A program made the position numbers and the translations under genes. Of a DNA stretch of 8,808 bases, positions 1-5,959 are shown piece by piece. The notes under the pieces are model-generated. The model was not told the origin of the DNA. It did not search any database and saw only the letters and a program-made list of their open reading frames with translations. The stretch spans positions 1 through 8,808 of the forward strand of contig CAZJUJ010000072.1 in the NCBI GenBank assembly GCA_964549135.1, in the 5' to 3' direction. Numbering within the stretch: position 1 is the first letter of the stretch; each line of letters begins with the position of its first letter. The stretch is from RUG563 sp964549135 (GTDB lineage: Bacteria > Bacillota > Clostridia > Christensenellales > Aristaeellaceae).

Positions 1-19
1 ATGGGAGAATTCCGCCAAG

Positions 20-40
20 TTGAATGCCAGTGAAGCAAAA
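20..40 (+). repeat. Partial further copy of the inverted-repeat arm
   Basis: This 21-base stretch matches 116-136 at 19 of 21 positions and matches the reverse complement of 217-237 at 18 of 21. It is a third copy of the TTGAATGCCAG..AGCAAAA block. It lies outside the symmetric 71-284 element and is in direct orientation relative to its left arm, so a second, partial element probably extends off the left edge of the window. Confidence 0.55.
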
Positions 41-70
41 AAGCGAAAGCATTGGCCTCTAAATATTCCT

Positions 71-284
71 CCTCCCAAAAACCGGTTTTGGATGAATCAA
101 AAAGAAAAAACCAGATTGGATGCCAGCGAAGCAAAAGGAAGCAAGCAGTAAGAAACAAAACAGCAATGCCCATACCAAACACAGGAGCATTGCTGTTTCG
201 TTCAAAGCGCTATTCTTTTTGCTGATCTGGCATTCAATTTGGGTTTATCCCTCAAAGAATCATCCAGAGCCGGTTTTCGGGAGG
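71..284. repeat. Long imperfect inverted repeat (MITE-like intergenic element)
   Basis: Three blocks in the left half reappear inverted in the right half around one centre near position 178. Block 71-98 pairs with 257-284 (CCTCCC, then AAAACCGG, then TGGATGA; mostly identical). Block 116-136 pairs with 217-237 (TTG.ATGCCAG followed by AGCAAAA). The inner stem 158-169 pairs perfectly with 187-198 (AAACAGCAATGC against GCATTGCTGTTT). The mirrored coordinates always sum to 353-356, so this is one symmetric structure and not chance matches. I see no transposase and no clear target-site duplication. It could be a non-autonomous mobile element or a long structured RNA. The symmetry is seen directly; the MITE interpretation is inference. 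Confidence 0.65.
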
Positions 285-286
285 GC

Positions 287-323
287 GCGGGAGGGGGCTT
301 TTGACGCAAAAGCATCCTCCCGC
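287..323. terminator. Strong hairpin downstream of the minus-strand operon, no U-tract
   Basis: GCGGGAGG (287-294) pairs perfectly with CCTCCCGC (316-323). After a 2x2 internal loop, GCTTTTG (297-303) pairs perfectly with CAAAAGC (307-313) around a 3-base loop. It lies 28 bases past the stop codon of the deacylase gene read on the minus strand, where a terminator would be expected. Neither strand has a T-run after the stem, so it is not a canonical intrinsic terminator. It may instead act as a 3' end stabiliser or be part of the adjoining repeat region. Confidence 0.4.
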
Positions 324-351
324 AATTATTGTTCCCCGTTCTCCCCGTCCC

Positions 352-897
352 CTACACCTCCGGGCGCGGAACGGTCACCAGCGCAGGGGTGTGACCGGTA
401 GCGGGCAGATATTTTTCCAGGAAATCCCGCATAGAGAGGCGGATGGAGGCCGTATTAACGCAGGGGTGGCAGCCCAGCTGCTCCGCCCGGAGCAATTCCT
501 CATCCAGAATCAGCCGCACCTCCCGTGCGCTTTCGAAGAGAAGCCCCATAGGGCTCACCGCGCCGGGGGCGATATGGAGCAGCCGCTGCATATCCTCCGG
601 GCTGCCGAAGGAGAGGCGGGATACGCCCAGCTGCCGGGAAATATCCTTGGTTTTAAAGGGCTTATTTTCCTGAATCATGAAAAGATAAAACACCGTTTTC
701 TGCTGATTGCAGAGAAACAGATTCTTGCAGATTTCGCCGCCCAGTGCCCGATCGATGGCCAGGCAATCCTCCATGGTATGCACCGGCTCATGATCGATGC
801 GATAAAAGGGGATTTCATGCCGATTCAGAAAGGCGTAAACGGCATTTTCATTCTCTGCGCGCTGCTCCCCGGGCGCGCCGAAATGCAGGGTATACAT
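352..897 (-). CDS. Prolyl-tRNA editing deacylase (PrdX/ProXp-ala-like, YbaK family)
   Basis: The 181-residue protein matches the free-standing prolyl-tRNA synthetase-associated editing domain family, which hydrolyses mischarged Ala-tRNA(Pro) in the cytoplasm. Visible family features are the EPVHTMEDC segment (37-45), the GGEICKNLFLCN segment (53-64) with the conserved Lys58 of the KNLFL motif, the LSFGSPEDM stretch (95-103), the APGAVSPMGLLFE segment (110-122) and the C-terminal GCHPCVNTAS loop (142-151). The length is normal for the family. The ATG start is fixed by a good AAGGAGG site about 10 bases upstream on the minus strand. The gene starts 32 bases after the stop of the isomerase gene, with no terminator seen between them, so the two are probably cotranscribed. 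PrdX was named in D-proline reductase clusters, but no prd gene is visible here, so a general proofreading role is more likely. Family confidence is high; exact substrate is inferred. Confidence 0.9.
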   Translation of the reverse strand: MYTLHFGAPGEQRAENENAVYAFLNRHEIPFYRIDHEPVHTMEDCLAIDRALGGEICKNLFLCNQQKTVFYLFMIQENKPFKTKDISRQLGVSRLSFGSPEDMQRLLHIAPGAVSPMGLLFESAREVRLILDEELLRAEQLGCHPCVNTASIRLSMRDFLEKYLPATGHTPALVTVPRPEV

Positions 898-929
898 AGG
901 TGGCCTTCCTCCTTGCCGATGCCTGCCGC

Positions 930-1805
930 TCAGGCGTTTTTTTCCGTTCCCTCCACCATGGCGGCAAATCGTCTGGCGCTTTGGGCCATGTGCTGAAAGC
1001 CCTCCAGATAATTTTCCGGCGCATAGGCGGCCAGATAGGTATCCGCCTCCAGGGTGATTTCCCCCGCATAGCCGATTTCCCGCAGCGCCCTTGCCACCCC
1101 TTCAAAATCGATCTGCATGGAAAAGGGCAGCTGATGGGAATCGTGCCACAAATCATTATCATGCACATGCAGGGCCTGCAATTGCCCGCCCAGCGCCCGG
1201 ATCATGGCCGGGGCGGAGGTATTCAGCCCCTTCATTTCGGCGTGACCGATATCCAGACAGGCCACAAAATCCGTATCCTTTACCGCCGCCAGATGCTCAA
1301 GAAAGCTCTCGGGATCGGAGCAGGCAGCCGGGGCGGCCTCATCCCGCTCCCGATTCCAATTCCACATATTTTCCGTGGCAATTTTGATCCCGCAGGCCTT
1401 GGCAAAGGGCAGCAGCGCGAAATACATTTCCGCATTCGTCTGCGCATCGGCATTGTTATCCGGATGAATGACGCAGATTTTGCCGCCCGCCTCCGCCGTG
1501 CATTCAATGGCGCGGATCAGAAAGGGCATGGCCCCAGGCTTGGCAGAGGGGAAGGGCGCATGGGATTGATTGCAGACAATGCCGTGATCCTCGCCGATTC
1601 GCTTCAGCCTTCTGGAATAGGCAAGATAATCCCGCCCGTTCAGGGGATGGGGAATATCCAGCGCGCACTGATGGGTATAATCCCAGCGGCGCATGGCAAA
1701 CATGGAAAAATCCCAGCAGTCAAAGCCGGCGCGGGCGGCCAATTCCACCGCCTTTTCCTCCCCTACCGCCTTGGCGGCAGAGCCTATTTCTGTAGAAATC
1801 TTCAT
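930..1805 (-). CDS. Sugar phosphate isomerase/epimerase-like TIM-barrel protein
   Basis: This 291-residue protein belongs to the xylose isomerase-like TIM-barrel superfamily (AP endonuclease 2 fold), which includes sugar isomerases, epimerases and inosose/hydroxypyruvate enzymes. Expected metal-site positions are present in order: His82 (NQSHAPF), His114 (CVIHPDNN), Glu145 (IATENMW), Asp185 and His188 (CLDIGHAE), His213/His215 (ALHVHDND) and Glu253 (TLEAD). The start MKISTEIG is chosen because an AAGGAG site lies about 10 bases upstream and because the barrel's first strand begins there. A longer frame running to 1997 would add a low-complexity, Arg-rich extension crossing the promoter, so I reject it. 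It is the first gene of a two-gene minus-strand operon. The substrate cannot be read from the sequence, and the neighbouring deacylase gives no hint. Confidence 0.88.
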   Translation of the reverse strand: MKISTEIGSAAKAVGEEKAVELAARAGFDCWDFSMFAMRRWDYTHQCALDIPHPLNGRDYLAYSRRLKRIGEDHGIVCNQSHAPFPSAKPGAMPFLIRAIECTAEAGGKICVIHPDNNADAQTNAEMYFALLPFAKACGIKIATENMWNWNRERDEAAPAACSDPESFLEHLAAVKDTDFVACLDIGHAEMKGLNTSAPAMIRALGGQLQALHVHDNDLWHDSHQLPFSMQIDFEGVARALREIGYAGEITLEADTYLAAYAPENYLEGFQHMAQSARRFAAMVEGTEKNA

Positions 1806-1868
1806 TCTGCACTTCTCCTTGCATCCTGCGCCGCCCAAATCGGGGCGGCGGCAGCCGTTTTCGTGTCT

Positions 1869-1897
1869 ATCATACATCCTGCGTCCCCGCCCGTCAA
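1869..1897 (-). promoter_or_regulatory. Promoter of the isomerase-deacylase operon
   Basis: Read on the minus strand there is TTGACG (1897-1892), a 17-base spacer, then TATGAT (1874-1869). This is a near-consensus sigma-A promoter placed about 65 bases ahead of the isomerase start codon. The 5' untranslated region contains a perfect 7-bp GC hairpin (1830-1836 with 1843-1849, 6-base loop) just before the ribosome binding site. No U-tract follows it, so it may stabilise the message or affect translation. Confidence 0.7.
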
Positions 1898-2001
1898 GCC
1901 GATGCCGGAAGGGCGCGCCTGCTTTTTTGCCGTTTTTTGAAAAAAATCGGCGAATGCAGGGATTTTCTCCCGCTTTGCCGCTCCATTTTGTCTGCATTCT
2001 A

Positions 2002-2010
2002 TGCTATAAT
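2002..2010 (+). promoter_or_regulatory. Extended -10 promoter of the two-component operon
   Basis: TGCTATAAT is a perfect extended -10 element, 85 bases ahead of the kinase start codon. No good -35 hexamer sits 16-18 bases upstream, which is tolerable for an extended -10 promoter. It diverges from the minus-strand isomerase promoter at 1869-1897. Confidence 0.6.
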
Positions 2011-2094
2011 GGAAGGGAGCGGGCAAACGGAAACGCCGGGGGCCCCGGGACGCTTTACCCCTGAAAAAGGAAACAGACGAAGGAGCAAAACAAC

Positions 2095-3156
2095 GTGGAC
2101 GCAAAAAGGGTGACCCGCAACGCGCTGCTTTCAGCCGGTATTTTTCTCATCGCCATCGCCCTGAGCATCGTTTTTCAGCAGCTGGGAGTGGAGGAGCATA
2201 TCACCACCACCTTCGTTTTCGCCGTATTTCTCATATCGCTGCTGACGGATGGCTATGCATACGGCATCGCCTCCGCCCTGGGCGGCGTGCTGGCCGTCAA
2301 TTATGCCTTTACCTATCCCTATTTTACCCTGGATTTCAATATCCCGGTCAATCTGATTTCGGCCATTATCATGACCGCCGTTTCGATCCTGACCGGCATG
2401 CTGACCACAAAAATCAAAAAATACGAGGCCGAAAAGGCCCGCAGCCAGCGGGAATGCATGCGCGCCAATCTGCTCCGGGCGGTCTCTCATGACCTGAGAA
2501 CGCCCCTGACCGCCATCTACAGCGCGGGCTCCACCCTGCGGAACAAGCGGGGGCTTTTGACGGAGGCGCAGCAGGATACCATGCTGAAAAATATCGAGGA
2601 AGATGCGGAATGGCTGATGCGGATGGTGGAAAATCTGCTCTCCGTCACCCGGATTGATAACGGCCAGATCCGCATCGAAAAAACCGCCGTGATTCTGGAT
2701 GAGCTGATTGATTCCGTCATGACCAAATTTCTCAATCGCCATCCCGGGCAGAAGGTGGAGATCAGTTTGCCCGATGAAATCACGGTGCTGTCCATCGATC
2801 CCATCCTGATTGAGCAGGTGCTGATGAATCTGCTGGAAAACGCCGTTTTCCATGCCCGGAATATGACCCGGCTCATTTTCCGCGTCTTCACCCTGGGGCA
2901 GAAGGTGATTTTCGAAATTGCCGATGATGGCTGCGGCATTCCCCGGGAGCGGCTGAAGGATATTTTTGACGGCCCGGGCAGGGCGGAAGATGGCGCATCC
3001 GGCGGCAATAAACGCAATGCGGGCATCGGCCTTTCGGTATGCGCCACCATCATCCGGGCCCACGATGGGGAAATCACCGCCGAAAACAGAAGGGAGGGGG
3101 GCGCGCTTTTCCGCTTTACCCTCGGAAAGGATGCAGCGGCCTATGATGAACAATAA
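2095..3156 (+). CDS. Short KdpD-like sensor histidine kinase (DUF4118 + HisKA + HATPase)
   Basis: This 353-residue membrane histidine kinase begins with a DUF4118-type module of about four membrane segments (roughly residues 9-30, 38-50, 54-72 and 84-104), with very short loops. The H-box SHDLRTPL carries phospho-acceptor His132, the N-box LMNLLENAV is at 243-251, the G1 box ADDGCGIP at 276-283 and the G2 box NAGIGLS at 308-314. The order and DUF4118 module match the C-terminal part of KdpD, but the N-terminal KdpD and Usp domains are absent; such short forms are common in Clostridia. The start is GTG, chosen for an AGGAG site 9 bases upstream. Its 3' end overlaps the response regulator gene by 14 bases, so the two form one operon. 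The signal could be potassium or turgor by analogy with KdpD, but no kdpFABC is present. Confidence 0.93.
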   Translation: MDAKRVTRNALLSAGIFLIAIALSIVFQQLGVEEHITTTFVFAVFLISLLTDGYAYGIASALGGVLAVNYAFTYPYFTLDFNIPVNLISAIIMTAVSILTGMLTTKIKKYEAEKARSQRECMRANLLRAVSHDLRTPLTAIYSAGSTLRNKRGLLTEAQQDTMLKNIEEDAEWLMRMVENLLSVTRIDNGQIRIEKTAVILDELIDSVMTKFLNRHPGQKVEISLPDEITVLSIDPILIEQVLMNLLENAVFHARNMTRLIFRVFTLGQKVIFEIADDGCGIPRERLKDIFDGPGRAEDGASGGNKRNAGIGLSVCATIIRAHDGEITAENRREGGALFRFTLGKDAAAYDEQ

Positions 3157-3859
3157 ATACAAGCTCCTCTTTGTGGAGGATGATGCCAATATCCGCACCG
3201 CGGTCGCCGCCCTGCTGGAAACCGAGGGGTATCAGGTGATCTGGGCCGATACCTGCCGCTTCGCCCTGAGCCTCTTTGCCTCTCATCAGCCCGATGCGGT
3301 GATTCTGGATCTGGGCCTGCCCGATATGGACGGCATGCGCTTTCTTGAAGCCGTGCGCCTGGATTCCCTCACCCCCATCATCGTGCTTTCCGCCCGCTCG
3401 GGCGATCAGGATAAGGTAAGCGCCCTGGATGCCGGGGCCAATGATTATGTGACCAAGCCCTTCAGCACCGGGGAATTGCTGGCCCGCATCCGTGCGCTGT
3501 TGCGGAATTATCGCTATCGCGCCAGCAGCGGGCGGCTGCCCGGCGGCAAATTCCGCTGCCAGGATCTTGTGATTGATTACGATGCCCGGCAGGTTTTCCT
3601 GGGCGGCAGGGAAATCCGCCTTTCCCAGACCGAATACAATATCATCGCCCTTTTATCCCAGCATTGCGGGAAGATGATGACCTACTCCGCCATCATCAAG
3701 GGCGTCTGGGGCCAGCCCAATGAGGGCAGCATCAAGAATCTGCAGGTCAACATGGCAAACATCCGCAAAAAATTCGGCGTAAAGCCGGGCGAGGCCCGGT
3801 ATTTTACCAATGAATTGGGGGTGGGCTATCGGCTCAATGGCGAGCCGGAGGAGGAATGA
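3143..3859 (+). CDS. OmpR/PhoB-family response regulator (KdpE-like)
   Basis: This 238-residue regulator has an N-terminal receiver domain (about 5-120) and a C-terminal winged-helix DNA-binding domain (about 140-235). Receiver residues are in place: the acidic pair Asp13/Asp14 in VEDD, phospho-acceptor Asp56 in ILDLGLPD, Ser83 in VLSAR and Lys105 in VTKPF. The effector domain has the OmpR-type LSQTEYNIIALL and VNMANIRKKFG segments and ends GVGYRL, as in KdpE. The start is the ATG at 3143; another ATG follows immediately at 3146. It overlaps the kinase gene, which indicates translational coupling and makes that kinase its obvious partner. Frames starting further upstream lie inside the kinase gene and lack receiver homology. 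The stop codon lies inside the stem of an intrinsic terminator. The target promoters are unknown. Confidence 0.94.
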   Translation: MMNNKYKLLFVEDDANIRTAVAALLETEGYQVIWADTCRFALSLFASHQPDAVILDLGLPDMDGMRFLEAVRLDSLTPIIVLSARSGDQDKVSALDAGANDYVTKPFSTGELLARIRALLRNYRYRASSGRLPGGKFRCQDLVIDYDARQVFLGGREIRLSQTEYNIIALLSQHCGKMMTYSAIIKGVWGQPNEGSIKNLQVNMANIRKKFGVKPGEARYFTNELGVGYRLNGEPEEE

Positions 3860-3880
3860 GGGGCTTTTCCCTCATTTTTT
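3855..3880 (+). terminator. Intrinsic terminator of the two-component operon
   Basis: AATGAGGG (3855-3862) pairs perfectly with CCCTCATT (3869-3876) around a 6-base loop and is followed by four more T residues, then GCA and seven T. The stem includes the TGA stop codon of the response regulator gene (3857-3859), so the coding end doubles as terminator. It separates this operon from the transporter promoter just downstream. Confidence 0.85.
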
Positions 3881-3914
3881 GCATTTTTTTGCTGAATCTT
3901 TGCCAGGCATCGTG

Positions 3915-3920
3915 TATAAT
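3915..3920 (+). promoter_or_regulatory. Probable -10 element of the pit-DUF47 operon
   Basis: A perfect TATAAT lies about 97 bases ahead of the transporter start codon and just past the preceding terminator. No convincing -35 element is seen at 16-18 bases; TTGCTG at 3889-3894 would need a 20-base spacer. The leader between here and the start contains two modest hairpins (GGGGAA 3929-3934 with TTCCCC 3945-3950, and an imperfect one around 3961-3979). Confidence 0.55.
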
Positions 3921-4017
3921 AGAGAATCGGGGAATGTTCCTTTTTTCCCCCTCCCCGCCTGCATGCATCCGCCAGACGGCTGCTGTATGAAAAAACAAAT
4001 TCATCCGAGGTGTTGCT

Positions 4018-5067
4018 ATGAGCATGCTTGAATTCCTGAACCAGATGCTGGGGAACCCCATGCTGCTGGTGGCCGCGCTGCTGACGCTGGGCGTCATTCT
4101 GGTCAACGGCTGGACGGACGCGCCCAACGCCATCGCCACCTGCGTTTCCACCCGGGCCATCAGCGTGCGCCGGGCCATCATCATGGCGGCCATCTTCAAT
4201 TTTCTGGGCGTGTTCGTCATGACGTCCATCAATTCCTCCGTCGCCTTTACCATCTATAAGATGGTGGATTTCGGCGATAATTCCCGCCTGGCGCTGATTG
4301 CGCTCTGCGCCGCCATGGCGGCCATTGTGATCTGGGCCACGGTGGCATGGTATTTCGGCATTCCCACCAGCGAAAGCCATGCGCTGATTGCCGGGGTATC
4401 CGGCGCGGCTGTGGCCATTCAGAATAGCTTTTCGGGCATCAACGGCGCGGAATGGATCAAGGTGCTTTACGGCATCGTGCTTTCCACGCTGCTGGGCTTT
4501 GGCCTGGGCTTTGTCAGCTCAAAGCTGACGGTGCTGCTCTTCCGCAATCAGAACCGACTGAAGACGGAGCGCTTCTTTTCCGGGGCGCAGGTGGCCGGGG
4601 GCGCGGCCATGGCCTTTATGCATGGCGCCCAGGACGGGCAGAAATTCATGGCCATTTTCCTGCTGGGCGCGGCCTTTGCCGATGGCCAGTCTGGGGCTTC
4701 CAGCTTTGCGGTGCCCCTGTGGCTGATGGTGCTTTGCTCTGTGGTCATGAGCCTGGGCACCTCCATCGGCGGCTACCGCATCATCAAATCCGTGGGCATG
4801 GATATGGTCAAGCTCAAGCCCTATCAGGGCTTTGCGGCGGATTTTTCCGCCACGATCTGCCTGCTGCTCTCCTCCCTGACCGGTATTCCCGTCAGCACCA
4901 CCCATACCAAAACCACCGCCATCATGGGCGTGGGTGCGGCAAGAAGGATCAGCAATGTCAATTGGAGCGTAGTAAAGGATCTGGTGCTTACCTGGGTGTT
5001 TACCTTCCCCGGCTGCGGCCTGCTGGGCTTTGGCATGGCCAAGCTATTTCTGATGATTTTTGCATAA
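4018..5067 (+). CDS. pit: PiT-family inorganic phosphate transporter
   Basis: This 349-residue integral membrane protein has about ten hydrophobic segments arranged as two related halves, as in the PiT (SLC20-like) family of cation-coupled phosphate symporters. The first repeat signature is NGWTDAPNAIATCVSTRA (30-47) followed by GIPTSESHALIAG (114-126). The second is FMHGAQDGQKFMAIF (200-214) followed by GIPVSTTHTKTTAIMG (289-304). In both halves the Asn that usually precedes the key Asp is replaced: TD at 33-34 and QD at 205-206, where many PiT proteins have ND. The ATG start is preceded by a GAGGTG ribosome binding site. The DUF47 partner follows after 13 bases, a classic phosphate uptake pair. 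Phosphate as substrate is inferred from the family and the partner; another oxyanion is possible. Confidence 0.92.
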   Translation: MSMLEFLNQMLGNPMLLVAALLTLGVILVNGWTDAPNAIATCVSTRAISVRRAIIMAAIFNFLGVFVMTSINSSVAFTIYKMVDFGDNSRLALIALCAAMAAIVIWATVAWYFGIPTSESHALIAGVSGAAVAIQNSFSGINGAEWIKVLYGIVLSTLLGFGLGFVSSKLTVLLFRNQNRLKTERFFSGAQVAGGAAMAFMHGAQDGQKFMAIFLLGAAFADGQSGASSFAVPLWLMVLCSVVMSLGTSIGGYRIIKSVGMDMVKLKPYQGFAADFSATICLLLSSLTGIPVSTTHTKTTAIMGVGAARRISNVNWSVVKDLVLTWVFTFPGCGLLGFGMAKLFLMIFA

Positions 5068-5080
5068 GGAGAGAAAAACA

Positions 5081-5701
5081 ATGGCGAAAAAGAATAACGA
5101 TTACTTCAAGCTCATCGAGCAGCAGACGGCCTATTGCCTGGAGGCCTCCAACCTTCTGGAGGAAATCCTCTGCAAATTCCATGCGGACAGCATCGGCGCC
5201 TATCGCACCCGGATGCATGAAATTGAGCATGCCGCCGATAAGGTTCACCACGATATTCTCAATAAGCTGTCCACCGAATTCATTACCCCCATCGATCAGG
5301 AGGATATTCTGCGGCTGGCCCAGATCATGGATGACATTACCGATGCGCTGGATGAAGCGGTGCTGGATTTCTACATGTATCATATCGATGCGGTGCCCGC
5401 CCGGGCGGCTGAGCTTTCCCGCATCGTGAACCGCTGCGTAAACGCCCTGCGGGAGGCGGCATGCGAGCTGAAAAATTTCAAAAAGCCCGCTGCCCTGCGC
5501 GCCCTGATCGTCAAGGTCAATGATATTGAGGCCGAGGCCGACGATGTGTATGCCGAGGCCATCTATGAGCTTTTCGGCTCCTCTGCCGACGGCAGACTGC
5601 TGCTGGGCGCCAAGGCCGTTTACGAAAGCCTGGAAAGCTGCTGCGATATGTGCGAGCATGCCACCGATGTCATCGAGCAGGTCATCATCAAAAATACCTG
5701 A
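5081..5701 (+). CDS. DUF47/PhoU-like accessory protein of the Pit transporter
   Basis: This 206-residue, soluble, mostly helical protein is of the DUF47 family (distant relatives of PhoU), typically encoded next to pit and thought to modulate transport. The two PhoU-like half-repeats show their acidic helix motifs at HEIEHAADKVHHDI (46-59) and NDIEAEADDVYAEAI (137-151), which in PhoU relatives bind metal clusters. The segment LSTEFITPIDQEDILRLAQIMDDITDALDEAV (63-94) is also typical. The length is normal for the family. The start MAKKNN is fixed by an AAGGAGAG site 7 bases upstream; an in-frame ATG at 5060 would overlap the transporter's end and lacks such a site. It is the second gene of the transporter operon. 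No terminator of its own is visible before the next promoter at 5721, so transcripts may run into the following leader. Confidence 0.9.
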   Translation: MAKKNNDYFKLIEQQTAYCLEASNLLEEILCKFHADSIGAYRTRMHEIEHAADKVHHDILNKLSTEFITPIDQEDILRLAQIMDDITDALDEAVLDFYMYHIDAVPARAAELSRIVNRCVNALREAACELKNFKKPAALRALIVKVNDIEAEADDVYAEAIYELFGSSADGRLLLGAKAVYESLESCCDMCEHATDVIEQVIIKNT

Positions 5702-5720
5702 TGCCCGGCAAAAAAGCGGC

Positions 5721-5748
5721 TTGACAGAACCAGAATTCCGTGTATAAT
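5721..5748 (+). promoter_or_regulatory. Consensus sigma-A promoter of the attenuator leader and fusion gene
   Basis: TTGACA (5721-5726), a 16-base spacer and TATAAT (5743-5748) are both perfect consensus hexamers, the strongest promoter in the window. It starts 20 bases after the DUF47 gene ends. Initiation is expected near 5755, which leaves a leader of about 200 bases before the GNAT-methyltransferase gene. Confidence 0.88.
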
Positions 5749-5769
5749 AATCACAAAATCTTCAGGAGG

Positions 5770-5856
5770 TGCGGCGATGTTCAGGGATCATTCCATGCTG
5801 AATAATCCCCAGCCCGGGAATAAAAATCCCCGGGCTTGCATTGCCGCATCTTTTTT
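5770..5856 (+). terminator. First leader terminator: P1-closed branched structure with U-tract
   Basis: The closing stem TGCGGCGATG (5770-5779) pairs with CATTGCCGCA (5839-5848) with one G-U pair and encloses two inner hairpins. It is followed directly by TC and six T residues (5851-5856). It could release a transcript of about 100 bases, giving a small structured RNA, or act as the first of two tandem terminators before the fusion gene. It may also end read-through from the pit operon. Confidence 0.5.
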
Positions 5857-5863
5857 AAGCTGA
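5777..5863 (+). CDS. Possible leader peptide, 28 residues
   Basis: A short reading frame (MFRDHSMLNN, ending ASFLS) starts with ATG 7 bases after a strong AGGAGG (5764-5769) and runs across stems P1, P2 and P3 of the leader to a TGA at 5861. Its start codon is inside the 5' strand of P1, so initiation and folding of P1 would compete. The peptide resembles no family I know and has no obvious run of regulatory codons. The quality of the ribosome binding site and its placement between a consensus promoter and a terminator suggest a leader peptide for ribosome-mediated attenuation. It could also be a chance frame in a structured RNA. Confidence 0.42.
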   Translation: MFRDHSMLNNPQPGNKNPRACIAASFLS

Positions 5864-5892
5864 TTTGATCCGGCTTATCATCCAAATGCATG

Positions 5893-5937
5893 CAGTGCAG
5901 GCTGAAACGAGGCGTTTCCCCTGCGCTGTATTTTTTT
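5893..5937 (+). terminator. Second leader terminator, just ahead of the fusion gene
   Basis: The outer stem CAGTGCAGG (5893-5901) pairs with CCTGCGCTG (5920-5928) with one G-U pair. The inner stem GAAACG (5904-5909) pairs with CGTTTC (5913-5918) around a 3-base loop. A run of seven T follows at 5931-5937. It ends only 22 bases before the start codon of the gene, directly upstream of its ribosome binding site. A terminator between a gene and its own promoter is the hallmark of attenuation control. Confidence 0.8.
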
Positions 5938-5959
5938 ATTTTCAAGGAGGGAAACAGAC

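Larger units (their letters stand above)
5755..5950 (+). promoter_or_regulatory. Structured leader with competing terminator and antiterminator pairings
   Basis: Stems seen by eye: P1, 5770-5779 with 5839-5848 (10 bp, one G-U); P2, 5780-5787 with 5792-5802 (TTCAG/CTGAA plus GGA/TCC, with a 3-base bulge); P3, 5811-5818 with 5829-5836 (perfect, AGCCCGGG/CCCGGGCT); and the terminator T2, 5893-5928. The 3' strand of P1 and the end of P3 (5834-5844) can instead pair with the 5' strand of T2 (5892-5902) over 11 bp with two G-U pairs. P1 and that pairing exclude each other, and that pairing excludes T2. This is the layout of a transcription attenuator in which disruption of P1, for example by a stalled ribosome or a bound ligand, would allow read-through. 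I recognise no known riboswitch consensus. The pairings are seen; the mechanism is inference. Confidence 0.6.

Noticed and set aside
1..350. CRISPR array from the repeated TTGAATGCCAG blocks
   Set aside because: There are only three degenerate copies, in mixed orientation, with irregular spacing and mirror symmetry; this is an inverted repeat, not an array.
900..1940. A 346-residue plus-strand frame across the isomerase gene
   Set aside because: It is the antisense shadow of the TIM-barrel gene, which has its metal-site motifs, ribosome binding site and promoter on the minus strand.
930..1997. A longer start for the isomerase at 1997
   Set aside because: The extension crosses the promoter at 1869-1897, is rich in Arg and Gly without domain features, and the AAGGAG site points to the start at 1805.
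2131..3198. A 355-residue open frame on the minus strand opposite the histidine kinase
   Set aside because: It lies antisense to a kinase with all expected motifs, has no ribosome binding site and its composition is that of a mirror of GC-rich codons.
3987..4031. A 14-codon frame (MKKQIHPRCC) overlapping the pit start
   Set aside because: It has no ribosome binding site of note and no structure suggesting a leader; probably chance.
4452..5429. A 325-residue plus-strand frame overlapping pit and the DUF47 gene
   Set aside because: It is out of frame with two clearly recognised proteins and shows no domain of its own.
5755..5860. Hammerhead ribozyme, T-box or SRP RNA as an explanation for the structured leader
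   Set aside because: The hammerhead CUGAUGA/GAAA core, the T-box AGGGUGG sequence and the SRP GGAA/AGCAG motif are all absent.
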